This document shows, in pieces, positions 15,907 through 22,123 of a stretch of DNA of 36,977 nt; the first letter of the stretch is position 1, and every line of letters starts with the position of its first letter. A program made the position numbers and the translations under genes. Source of the stretch: a virus; IMG/VR virus record IMGVR_UViG_3300043409_001093, positions 1-36,977 of that record; one strand, given 5' to 3'. Under the pieces are notes generated by a model. The model saw nothing but the letters and a program-made list of their open reading frames with translations, was not told the DNA's origin and did not search any database.

Positions 15907-16306
15907 ATTCCTCAAAGAAACAAGTGGCCCAGCGTATCACGCGATCGTCAGCGCCATCATCAGAATCACCAACAATCCAAAGCTCACAGGCAAGCGAAAC
16001 CATCGATCCAGTCCGGCCAGTCTGATGACGAACCGCACCAAGCCAGCAAAAATCGATATCGTTCCCTGCCTCATCCTGGCGGACCTGAAAGTCCGGATCC
16101 TGGCGGATGAATTCAAGGAATTCCCGATGGCCGTCAAATTCCGCGTATCGCTTCGTGGGCGCATCGTAAATAAGGATCGACTGATCATTATCGAGAAAAT
16201 TCAGCTCGGCATTCAGAAGGCCGGAATGGGCGAGATGGTATTGAACGCGAGTATCAACCGGCGCAGGTTCGCTCAAATGGCGCTTCACGATAGAATTCGG
16301 AGTCAT
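15905..16306 (-). CDS. Hypothetical protein
   Basis: 133 residues from the second ATG (16306, MTPNSIVKRH). By alignment with other TAAATAC elements, TGGAT (plus 16312-16316) is its ribosome-binding site; the first ATG (16321) lies where the hairpin 3' arm should be. Acidic, WLGAVRHQTGRTGSM in the middle. Not recognised. Only minus-strand gene of this operon with its own TAAATAC element. Confidence 0.65.
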   Translation of the reverse strand: MTPNSIVKRHLSEPAPVDTRVQYHLAHSGLLNAELNFLDNDQSILIYDAPTKRYAEFDGHREFLEFIRQDPDFQVRQDEAGNDIDFCWLGAVRHQTGRTGSMVSLACELWIVGDSDDGADDRVIRWATCFFEE

Positions 16307-16311
16307 TGAAA

Positions 16312-16340
16312 ATCCATTCATAAAAATGTATTTACGAACG
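16312..16340 (-). promoter_or_regulatory. TAAATAC element on the minus strand
   Basis: Minus strand GTAAATACATTTTTAT with 5-bp arms (one G-T pair) and the same tacatt loop as the element at 1468, then TGGAT and ATG. Confidence 0.6.
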
Positions 16341-16370
16341 AAAAAAGCCGGCTAAAAGCCGGCTTCGTTC
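16341..16370 (-). terminator. Rho-independent terminator
   Basis: Minus strand GCCGGC, loop ttttа-like (5 bases), GCCGGC, TTTTTT. Same stem as at 485-514. Ends the 16391-17091 pair. Confidence 0.78.
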
Positions 16371-16390
16371 GTTGGGGAATAAAAATAAAA

Positions 16391-16789
16391 TCACACGGGT
16401 TCGCGGTAGATAAAAATCCACGGTTCGTCGCGCTCTTCCCATTCGAGCGAATCCAGATCATCCGCATCTTCTGGAACTCCAATCGCTTGCCAAACCGGAA
16501 CCGACAGAACGTGATGAATGATTCCTTCAATTCGGAATCCTGCAATGGAAAATTCGTTCATGGACGGGGCGACCCAGTAAGCCGGAAGCCCTCCATTGTC
16601 CTGCCATTCTGTCGCATGCCAGCAATCCGGAAGCGGAGTGAATTCACCAATGACCCGATAAACGAGCCGATTCGCTTCTTCGATCATTCGAGCGAATACC
16701 GGATCATCAGTGAATTCCAACTGATTCCGAACAGAATAAAGCTTGTCGAGAACATCAGCGTCGAGCGTCGAATTATTGTAAATCATCAT
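16391..16789 (-). CDS. Hypothetical protein
   Basis: 132 residues. AAGGAG lies 8 bases before the ATG at 16789 on the minus strand. Tryptophan-rich, acidic (PDCWHATEWQDNGGLPAYW, LEWEERDEPW). No family recognised. It follows the 16807 gene by 17 bases, so same operon. Confidence 0.72.
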   Translation of the reverse strand: MMIYNNSTLDADVLDKLYSVRNQLEFTDDPVFARMIEEANRLVYRVIGEFTPLPDCWHATEWQDNGGLPAYWVAPSMNEFSIAGFRIEGIIHHVLSVPVWQAIGVPEDADDLDSLEWEERDEPWIFIYREPV

Positions 16790-16806
16790 GTTGAATGCTC
16801 CTTGAA

Positions 16807-17091
16807 TCAGTATTCGTAGTTCATCAGAACCGTGGTATTAGAACGATCCCATTCGGTGATAACGTAAACCATGTCGTCGCCGAATTTATAGAAGGAATGA
16901 ATCGAATCCCCATTCCGAACAGCATCAGTGTTCGCCTGCGCATCGTCAGTGCAGACATCGCCCCAATCGCCGGACACGTGCCGAGACAGCATCTTGCTGA
17001 TTCCATCCGCCCCGACACGCTCAAAGGCTTCGACGGTAAGGCTGATATCACCCAGGGCGAACAGCATACGTTCAGCATTCACATTCAGCAT
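16807..17091 (-). CDS. Small protein of a plasmid/mobile-element family
   Basis: 94 residues. The pattern ALERVGADGISKML-like...RHVSGDWGDVC...NTDAVRNGDSIHSFY...VITEWDRSNTTVLMNYEY resembles a short protein of unknown function common on plasmids and integrative elements (R-H-x-x-G-D-W-G-D and I-T-E-x-D-R-S-x-T-T are typical). This is from memory of the family. GGAG lies 8 bases before the ATG at 17091; the promoter is at 17151-17178. Confidence 0.75.
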   Translation of the reverse strand: MLNVNAERMLFALGDISLTVEAFERVGADGISKMLSRHVSGDWGDVCTDDAQANTDAVRNGDSIHSFYKFGDDMVYVITEWDRSNTTVLMNYEY

Positions 17092-17150
17092 TCTAAATTC
17101 TCCATTCGTTGATTACACATTTATCGGCATTCACTCAACCGATGAATGCT

Positions 17151-17178
17151 ATTCTACCCGTTCGGCGCTGATCGTCAA
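17151..17178 (-). promoter_or_regulatory. Sigma70-like promoter
   Basis: Minus strand TTGACG (17173-17178), 16-base spacer, TAGAAT (17151-17156), overlapped and flanked by GAATG words; drives the 17091-16391 genes. Confidence 0.62.
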
Positions 17179-17218
17179 GCGTCCAGCCATTCTCCGCCTT
17201 CACAGAATGGGCATTCAA

Positions 17219-17234
17219 TCTTTCACGTGGAATG
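17219..17234. other. parS-like site, degenerate copy
   Basis: TCTTTCACGTGGAATG: core TTTCACGTGGAA as in chromosomal parS variants, flanked by GAATG words like the tandem pair at 19192-19245. Confidence 0.4.
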
Positions 17235-17305
17235 CTTATTCACTGAATGGCTCTGAATAGACATTCACACATTGAACGTGAGTAGAACCGTCCCGGAACA
17301 TAGGC

Positions 17306-17340
17306 GTAAAAAAGCCGACTGGCTTTCGCACAGTCGGCAA
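17306..17340 (-). terminator. Rho-independent terminator
   Basis: Minus strand GCCGACTG, 9-base loop, CAGTCGGC, TTTTTTAC. Ends the 17370-18356 gene. Confidence 0.8.
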
Positions 17341-17369
17341 GATCACAGGGGATGTTCGTATTTAGCGGA

Positions 17370-18356
17370 TCACTCTTTCCGTGGCGGATCAAGCTTCGCG
17401 ATCAGGTCGGCGATCTCCTGGGGCGTCGTCTTCCCCTGCTTCACCGCGTCCGAAGCACCTCGACCGCGCACAGTCCAGCCGCCTGCCTTCGTGGGGCTGA
17501 CTGGAATCACGCGACCGCTGGCCGTAGTGATCTGATCCCATAGCACGCCACGGGTCGACGCATCTTTACGTGTAGCAGGACCGCGCACGTCGTCAGCGCC
17601 ATTATTCAGGCCCGCACGGATCATCAGCCAGTTTTTCAATTTTTCGCTCTGACCGGGCGACAGCCATTCTGGAAGCTCGGGCGAGTTCCCAAAGGCGTCA
17701 TACATCGCCGAATAAACATCCGTCATCGTCGCAGGCGTATCGCCCATTCCATGATCGCTCATCACTGCGACAATAAATTCAGGATCTAAATCCAGTTCAG
17801 TCTTCCCGTCGAATACCAGCTTCGACAATTCCTGTATGACAATTTTCTGAATGCCTTTCGGGAACTCGTCTTTCGACCAATGTTCGAGCTGCTCTTTAGC
17901 CGCAGCAAGCATCTGATCCGATGGCTTGTTCTTCGTGGACAGCCGGATCTCGTTTACGAGTTCTTCATACTCAGCTTCAATCTGTTCCAGCTCGGCGCGC
18001 AATTCCGCCCGACGCAAATAGAGGTTCATTTCTGCGCTATTCGTATTCGGGCGTTCCGCGAACACGTTCACGACAGGTTCAGCCACAGGCACAGGAGCAG
18101 GCACAGGAGCAGGCACAGGAGCAGGCACAGGAGCAGGCACAGGAGCAGGCACAGGAGCAGGCACAGGAGCAGGTTCGGCCTTCTTCGCCTTCGTTTCGGC
18201 CTCTCGTTGTTCGCGCAAGATCGCCGCACGCGAACTCATCAATCGTCTCGGGCTCACCTCCACACCGTCGAGGTATGCCTTTCCATCTCGCGTCTCAATC
18301 CGCGCATTTTCTTCGGCCGTCAGCAGCGGCTGAGCTTGTTTCTTCGCTTCGCTCAT
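17370..18356 (-). CDS. Hypothetical protein with PAPV repeat
   Basis: 328 residues from the ATG at 18356 (AAGGAG 7 bases upstream; the in-frame GTG at 18359 is less well spaced). Basic N-terminus (~1-60), then seven PAPV units forming a rigid linker (~62-92), a charged helical part (~100-160) and a C-terminal domain (~165-328) with SDHGMGDTPATMTDV and ELPEWLSPGQSEKLKNWLMIRAGL. The final ~60 residues are basic and Gly/Thr-rich. No family recognised. The 12-base DNA repeat may change copy number. Confidence 0.78.
   Translation of the reverse strand: MSEAKKQAQPLLTAEENARIETRDGKAYLDGVEVSPRRLMSSRAAILREQREAETKAKKAEPAPVPAPVPAPVPAPVPAPVPAPVPAPVPVAEPVVNVFAERPNTNSAEMNLYLRRAELRAELEQIEAEYEELVNEIRLSTKNKPSDQMLAAAKEQLEHWSKDEFPKGIQKIVIQELSKLVFDGKTELDLDPEFIVAVMSDHGMGDTPATMTDVYSAMYDAFGNSPELPEWLSPGQSEKLKNWLMIRAGLNNGADDVRGPATRKDASTRGVLWDQITTASGRVIPVSPTKAGGWTVRGRGASDAVKQGKTTPQEIADLIAKLDPPRKE
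18088..18171. repeat. 12-bp tandem repeat, seven units
   Basis: Seven exact GGCACAGGAGCA units coding (minus strand) for PAPV. Opposite-strand open frames here are shadows of it. Confidence 0.92.
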
Positions 18357-18432
18357 CACATTTCTCCTTCAACAGTTCACACACACAAGTTTCGGCGCTG
18401 TTCTAAAAATCTTGAGTGGTTCGCGCCATCAA

Positions 18433-18540
18433 CCACCACAACTGAATTCTGCCATTCAATTCGCCATTCGTCAATCCCCATTCAATCACCATTCAGCGAA
18501 CAGGGTTGAATGCCATTCATCCGAATACATTCATGATCAA
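18433..18540. repeat. CATTC-rich intergenic cluster
   Basis: Seven CATTC/GAATG words within roughly 90 bases between the recombinase end and the PAPV gene start, several as CCATTCA. Confidence 0.65.
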
Positions 18541-19050
18541 TTCGCATTGCTGATCTTCATCAAATCCACAATACATTCGCGTTATGGCAATCGAACTATG
18601 CCCATACAGCTCACAGATCGCCTCAATCGACACGCCATTTTCCCGCAGTTTCCGACCGTAGCATTTCCGTAAAGAGTGCGAAGCGAATTCCGCATCATCC
18701 AGTCCGAAGGAACTACAAGCCTTCTTCAATTTTCTATTGTAGGTCTTGTTCGATGGTGGCAATTCCGGATCACCAAAAACGAATTCTGATCTTGATGGTA
18801 AATCATCAATCACAGCTCGCATTCTGGGGGTCATGACACAACGACGTTTCTTCTTCGTCTTTATCTGATCTACAAAAAAGATCGATCCAATTCGCACATC
18901 AGCAAGATCACTCTTTTTCAAATGTTCAATCTCACTGTATCTCAATCCACATTCTACCATGAAGACAGTAATCGCACTGTAAATGCGATCATCGAATTCA
19001 TTGAGGATCAATGGATAAAAATCAGTTGGCAATGGTCGTTTAGCCTCCAT
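18517..19050 (-). CDS. Small tyrosine recombinase (catalytic domain only)
   Basis: 177 residues with the complete tyrosine recombinase set: Arg37 (ECGLRYSEI), Lys near 64 (QIKTKKKRR), His125-x-x-Arg128 (SHSLRKCYG), His151 (GHSSIAITR) and nucleophile Tyr160 (RMYCGF). It lacks the N-terminal SAM-like core-binding domain of lambda-type integrases, so it is closer in size to FimB-like or resolvase-type enzymes. Since the phage already has a serine integrase, a role in dimer resolution or a DNA switch is possible. AAGGAG before the ATG; promoter at 19084-19111. Confidence 0.85.
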   Translation of the reverse strand: MEAKRPLPTDFYPLILNEFDDRIYSAITVFMVECGLRYSEIEHLKKSDLADVRIGSIFFVDQIKTKKKRRCVMTPRMRAVIDDLPSRSEFVFGDPELPPSNKTYNRKLKKACSSFGLDDAEFASHSLRKCYGRKLRENGVSIEAICELYGHSSIAITRMYCGFDEDQQCELIMNVFG

Positions 19051-19083
19051 TCGTTCTCTCCTTGTTTCGTTTCCATGGGGTGA

Positions 19084-19111
19084 ATCATAGCACGTTCACG
19101 CCATTCGACAA
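19084..19111 (-). promoter_or_regulatory. Sigma70-like promoter of tyrosine recombinase
   Basis: Minus strand TTGTCG (19106-19111), 16-base spacer, TATGAT (19084-19089), about 33 bases before the start; GAATG words overlap the upstream side. Confidence 0.55.
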
Positions 19112-19191
19112 GCCCATTCAGCAAGTGTGGTGAATGCTCATTCAATCTGATGGATCACGCAAAAACGATTCAGGGAATGACAATCGAATCA

Positions 19192-19245
19192 TGTTTCACG
19201 TGGAATGTTCATGAATGGTGTTTCACGTGGAATGCTCATGAATGG
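19192..19245 (+). repeat. Tandem parS-like repeat pair
   Basis: Two head-to-tail 27-bp units (19192-19218, 19219-19245) differing at one base, each starting TGTTTCACGTGGAATG and ending TCATGAATGG. Confidence 0.85.
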
Positions 19246-19886
19246 GAATAGCATTGAGGGCGCATCGGATGCGCTTCGGGATGCTCTCGCGCGCGTATGC
19301 GTGCGTGTATGTGTATGGACAGCCAGGAACGGAAGGACAGCCAGGAAGAGCCAGGAACGGAAGGACAGCCAGGAACGGTGAGGAACGCGAGCATGGGGGC
19401 GCACCAGCGCGTCGGGATGCTGGCACGGAGCGAGCCGCAGGCGCGGGGGATGTGCTTCGCGTGTAAAAAAGATCAATAAAATCAATGACTTACGAGCGCC
19501 TTCCGGGACGCGCCCGTAATACAAAAGCTCACGGTAGGCTCGGCGATGTGTCATTTTTTCTCTATTCGTCCACTAAATGCAGCGATCTCCCCTCAATTTC
19601 GCTCATCTGCTGCCATCCTCGCCGATCTTCTCAATCTGATAGAGTCCAACTCCTACATTGACTGACATTTCCAGTTCCGGCATCCAACACTGATGAAGCT
19701 GGCAACTCTGATAAATACTCCCACGTTTCGCCGGTTCGGTCCCGTTCCGTTCCACCAATCTGATAAAAATGATAAATTGGCAGGGATTTTCAAATTTGCA
19801 AGCTGGGGAGTTGGAACCGGGGGGTATCAAAAACGGCGCACAATTCGGTATATGTTTTCGCCTAGAAAAATTTCAGACAAAACAAA
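19246..19886. other. Gene-free region upstream of terminase side
   Basis: No credible gene in ~640 bases. The first half (19250-19470) is GC-rich with imperfect repeats. The second half has three TCTGATA words (19634, 19708, 19759), the last within CCAAT...ATTGG. A packaging site near the small terminase is conceivable but unproven. Confidence 0.55.
19318..19390 (+). repeat. Imperfect tandem repeats GGACAGCCAGGAACG
   Basis: GGACAGCCAGGAA begins at 19318, 19335 and 19363, with an extra partial unit AGAGCCAGGAACGGAA between the last two. Confidence 0.8.
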
Positions 19887-19908
19887 ACCCGCCTTCGGCG
19901 GGTTTTTT
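19887..19908. terminator. Bidirectional terminator
   Basis: AAAA, CCCGCC (19888-19893), loop ttc, GGCGGG (19897-19902), TTTTTT. Serves the minus gene 19908-20291. Confidence 0.8.
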
Positions 19909-20291
19909 CATGTCTTTTTCCGTTTCCGATCTTCTTTTCTGAATCCTCTTCTCGCGGTGAATAGAACATTTCTCGTTCCGCGACCCCAAACAGCACCGTT
20001 GCTGAATTTCTGCTGAACCACCCACAAGCATTCTAAAAAGTTTGGGGGATCAATCTCTTCTCCTCTCGCCTGCGCATCATGGAACGGCTTCCTCAATTCG
20101 TAGAATGGCGAGTTCTTGAATTCTTCGGGATTGTTTACTTCCCATTCGTAGAATTGTTTTTGAAGCTCTACAAAATTCTTTTGAAGCTCCACAGCCTTTT
20201 TCATCTGTGCTAACAGAAGATCCCTTCTGCCGTAGATATATGGCAATCTTCGATTTGCCAAAAAAACTCGGAGTTGTCCGCCTGTTGCCAT
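19908..20291 (-). CDS. Hypothetical protein divergent from terminase
   Basis: 127 residues; AGAAAGAAG precedes the ATG at 20291 on the minus strand. Helical middle (KKAVELQKNFVELQKQFYEWEV), very basic C-terminus (RRGFRKEDRKRKKT). Not recognised. It shares a palindromic control region with the terminase small-like gene, so both are probably regulated together. Confidence 0.7.
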   Translation of the reverse strand: MATGGQLRVFLANRRLPYIYGRRDLLLAQMKKAVELQKNFVELQKQFYEWEVNNPEEFKNSPFYELRKPFHDAQARGEEIDPPNFLECLWVVQQKFSNGAVWGRGTRNVLFTARRGFRKEDRKRKKT

Positions 20292-20322
20292 AAATACTTC
20301 TTTCTAAAATAGGTATTTATGG
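20288..20322. promoter_or_regulatory. Divergent TAAATAC palindrome spanning two start codons
   Basis: CCATAAATAC (20288-20297), 15-base loop, GTATTTATGG (20313-20322). TAAATAC occurs on both strands, and each arm contains the start codon of one divergent gene (CAT 20289-20291, ATG 20319-20321). Confidence 0.68.
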
Positions 20323-20723
20323 GCAAGCAAAGAGAAATTCAACAAATTGACGATCAAACAATTCTGACCGTTGAACTTGATGGCAAGAAGGCACTTCAAC
20401 AATTCAATGACGATTTGATGCGGCTTGGTATTCGTGATCAGGCCGATTACGTGTTCAAGGCTGTCGATCGCGAGGAACTTCAGAAGGTAAACACTGCCAT
20501 CTTTTCAATGATCGGCGGACTGCCTTCATTCGCAATCTGGGCTTCGCAGAATCCAACAGATTTTTACAAACTGTTCCAACACAGCATCAATCACTCGACG
20601 AATTCAATCAACGTCAATCAGAACGGCCAGGGCGGGTTGACGATCATCACTGGCATACCTGAATCAAATCTCGACGATTCTGTTCTTGACGTTCAGGGGA
20701 AGATCATCGACGGAGAAGAGTGA
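20319..20723 (+). CDS. Putative terminase small subunit
   Basis: 134 residues; the AGG-type ribosome-binding site is weak. Middle part IWASQNPTDFYKLFQHSIN and a Gly/Asn stretch, then an acidic tail DSVLDVQGKIIDGEE, resemble small proteins just upstream of podoviral terminase large subunits. Assignment rests on position plus this general look. It would recognise phage DNA for packaging. TGATG overlap with the large subunit. Confidence 0.6.
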   Translation: MGKQREIQQIDDQTILTVELDGKKALQQFNDDLMRLGIRDQADYVFKAVDREELQKVNTAIFSMIGGLPSFAIWASQNPTDFYKLFQHSINHSTNSINVNQNGQGGLTIITGIPESNLDDSVLDVQGKIIDGEE

Positions 20724-22081
20724 TGGCTCTTTCACTCGATTATTCTCCGAGACGGTATTTTCTTGACTACCACAAACGTCGGCAACGTTTCGCGATGCTG
20801 GTGGCTCATCGGCGAGCTGGCAAAAGCTATTGTCTTGTTGGAGACATGATTGCGAAAGCTCTTGCTTGCCAAAAGCCGAATCCGCAATACGGATATATTG
20901 CGCCGATGCTGTCTCAAGCTCGGTCGATCGCGTGGAAGGCATTCAAGCGAATTCTTGGTGATGGAATTCTGAAACTGTGCAAGGTATCAGAGACAAGGCT
21001 TTCCATCACTCTTCCAAACGGTGCTGAAATGCGTCTGTTCGGTCTGGACAATCCTGAATCCCTGCGCGGTCTGTATTTCGACGGGGTGGTGCTTGATGAG
21101 TGCCAGGACATTCAAATTGAACTGCTGTCCACGGTGCTGATTCCTGCTCTGACGGATCGCCGGGGATGGCTCACGTTCTCTGGGACGCCCAAAGGCCAGC
21201 AATCAACATTCTACGAATACTACAAGACTGCGCAAACGAACAAGGAATGGTTTTTAGAAACGCTCACTGTTGACGACACCAACATTCTCACGGAAGACGA
21301 TTTAGAAACAGCTAAATCGCAGATGTCGGATGAAGATTTCGAGCAGGAATTTCGTTGTTCATGGACTTCCCACAATCGTGGCTCAATTTTCGCGACTTAC
21401 TTGGAAAACGCTGTCTTCCAAGATTTCACCCCAGATCCGAAGATCAAGGTCCATTGCGTATTCGATCTTGGATTCAGTGATCAAACATCCGTGTGGATGT
21501 ATCAACTGAAGAATGGATTAGTGGATGTAGTTGATTTCTATTCTGCGACAGGGAAATCAATCAAGACGATCATGACCGAATTGAATGACTTCGCCAGTCT
21601 TCGCAGGTATGAATACGGTGATTTCTTCTTCCCACACGATGCTTACAACAAAAACATTCAAACAGGGAAAAGTGTAGTTGAATTGTTGTGGGCCGATGGC
21701 TACTCATGCAAAAAGATTCCTGATCTGTCGGTTGCCCAGGGGATCAACTCGGCGAGAGATTTTTTCTCAAAGTGTCGTTTTCACCCAAACACTACGCAGG
21801 GCGTCGAATACTTGAGAAATTACAAATTCACCTTCGACCGGAAGAAAGAGATTTACTCCAGAACTCCAAGGCACGATATCAATTCACATGCTTCTGACAG
21901 TTTCAGGTATCTTTCGCTGGTTGTGTCTGATTTCGATCTTCAAATGTCTTATCAGATCACCCCGAGAACTGTAGAGAATCCATTTCTTCCGAAAGAATAC
22001 ATGGAGGCTCATCCTGAAATTTTTTCAAAAGATCATATTGATTTCTTTTACGGCCAGGAGGATGAAGATTTCTTTCTGTGA
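20723..22081 (+). CDS. terL: Terminase large subunit
   Basis: 452 residues from the ATG at 20723 (GGAG upstream; the preceding GTG is inside the overlap). ATPase: Walker A AHRRAGKS (28-35), Walker B VVLDE (122-126), coupling motif SGTPKG (153-158). RNase H-like nuclease: Asp248 (FDLG), Asp306 (PHDAYN) and Asp392 (HASDSFRYL). It powers DNA packaging through the portal and cuts the DNA. Length is typical of podoviral large terminases. Confidence 0.94.
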   Translation: MALSLDYSPRRYFLDYHKRRQRFAMLVAHRRAGKSYCLVGDMIAKALACQKPNPQYGYIAPMLSQARSIAWKAFKRILGDGILKLCKVSETRLSITLPNGAEMRLFGLDNPESLRGLYFDGVVLDECQDIQIELLSTVLIPALTDRRGWLTFSGTPKGQQSTFYEYYKTAQTNKEWFLETLTVDDTNILTEDDLETAKSQMSDEDFEQEFRCSWTSHNRGSIFATYLENAVFQDFTPDPKIKVHCVFDLGFSDQTSVWMYQLKNGLVDVVDFYSATGKSIKTIMTELNDFASLRRYEYGDFFFPHDAYNKNIQTGKSVVELLWADGYSCKKIPDLSVAQGINSARDFFSKCRFHPNTTQGVEYLRNYKFTFDRKKEIYSRTPRHDINSHASDSFRYLSLVVSDFDLQMSYQITPRTVENPFLPKEYMEAHPEIFSKDHIDFFYGQEDEDFFL

Positions 22082-22123
22082 TGTCATTCCCAGCTAAATA
22101 CACTTTTATACTGGGAATGACAT
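22081..22123 (+). promoter_or_regulatory. TAAATAC element inside a 13-bp stem (portal)
   Basis: ATGTCATTCCCAG (22081-22093), a 17-base loop carrying CTAAATACACTTTTATA, CTGGGAATGACAT (22111-22123). The 3' arm includes GGGA as likely ribosome-binding site and the first two bases of the portal ATG (22122); the 5' arm begins at the last base of the terminase stop. Confidence 0.72.

Larger units (their letters stand above)
17092..17282. repeat. GAATG/CATTC-rich intergenic cluster
   Basis: At least ten GAATG or CATTC pentamers in about 190 bases, plus one parS-like site and the promoter of the operon below. No gene. Confidence 0.7.

Noticed and set aside
15827-16309. 160-codon plus-strand frame
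   Set aside because: Runs through a strong bidirectional terminator and lies opposite the minus-strand gene 15905-16306.
17880-18509. Plus-strand frames with HRSR or EQAQ repeats
   Set aside because: Antisense readings of the 12-bp repeat that encodes PAPV on the minus strand.
19242-19466. 74-codon plus-strand frame in the GC-rich tract
   Set aside because: Composition follows the DNA repeats, several frames are open at once, and there is no RBS.
19603-19830. 75-codon minus-strand frame
   Set aside because: TTG start without RBS, no protein-like pattern.
22081-22123. N4-type hairpin promoter for a virion RNA polymerase
   Set aside because: N4 vRNAP promoters have short 5-7 bp stems with 3-base loops, and no large virion RNA polymerase is encoded here.
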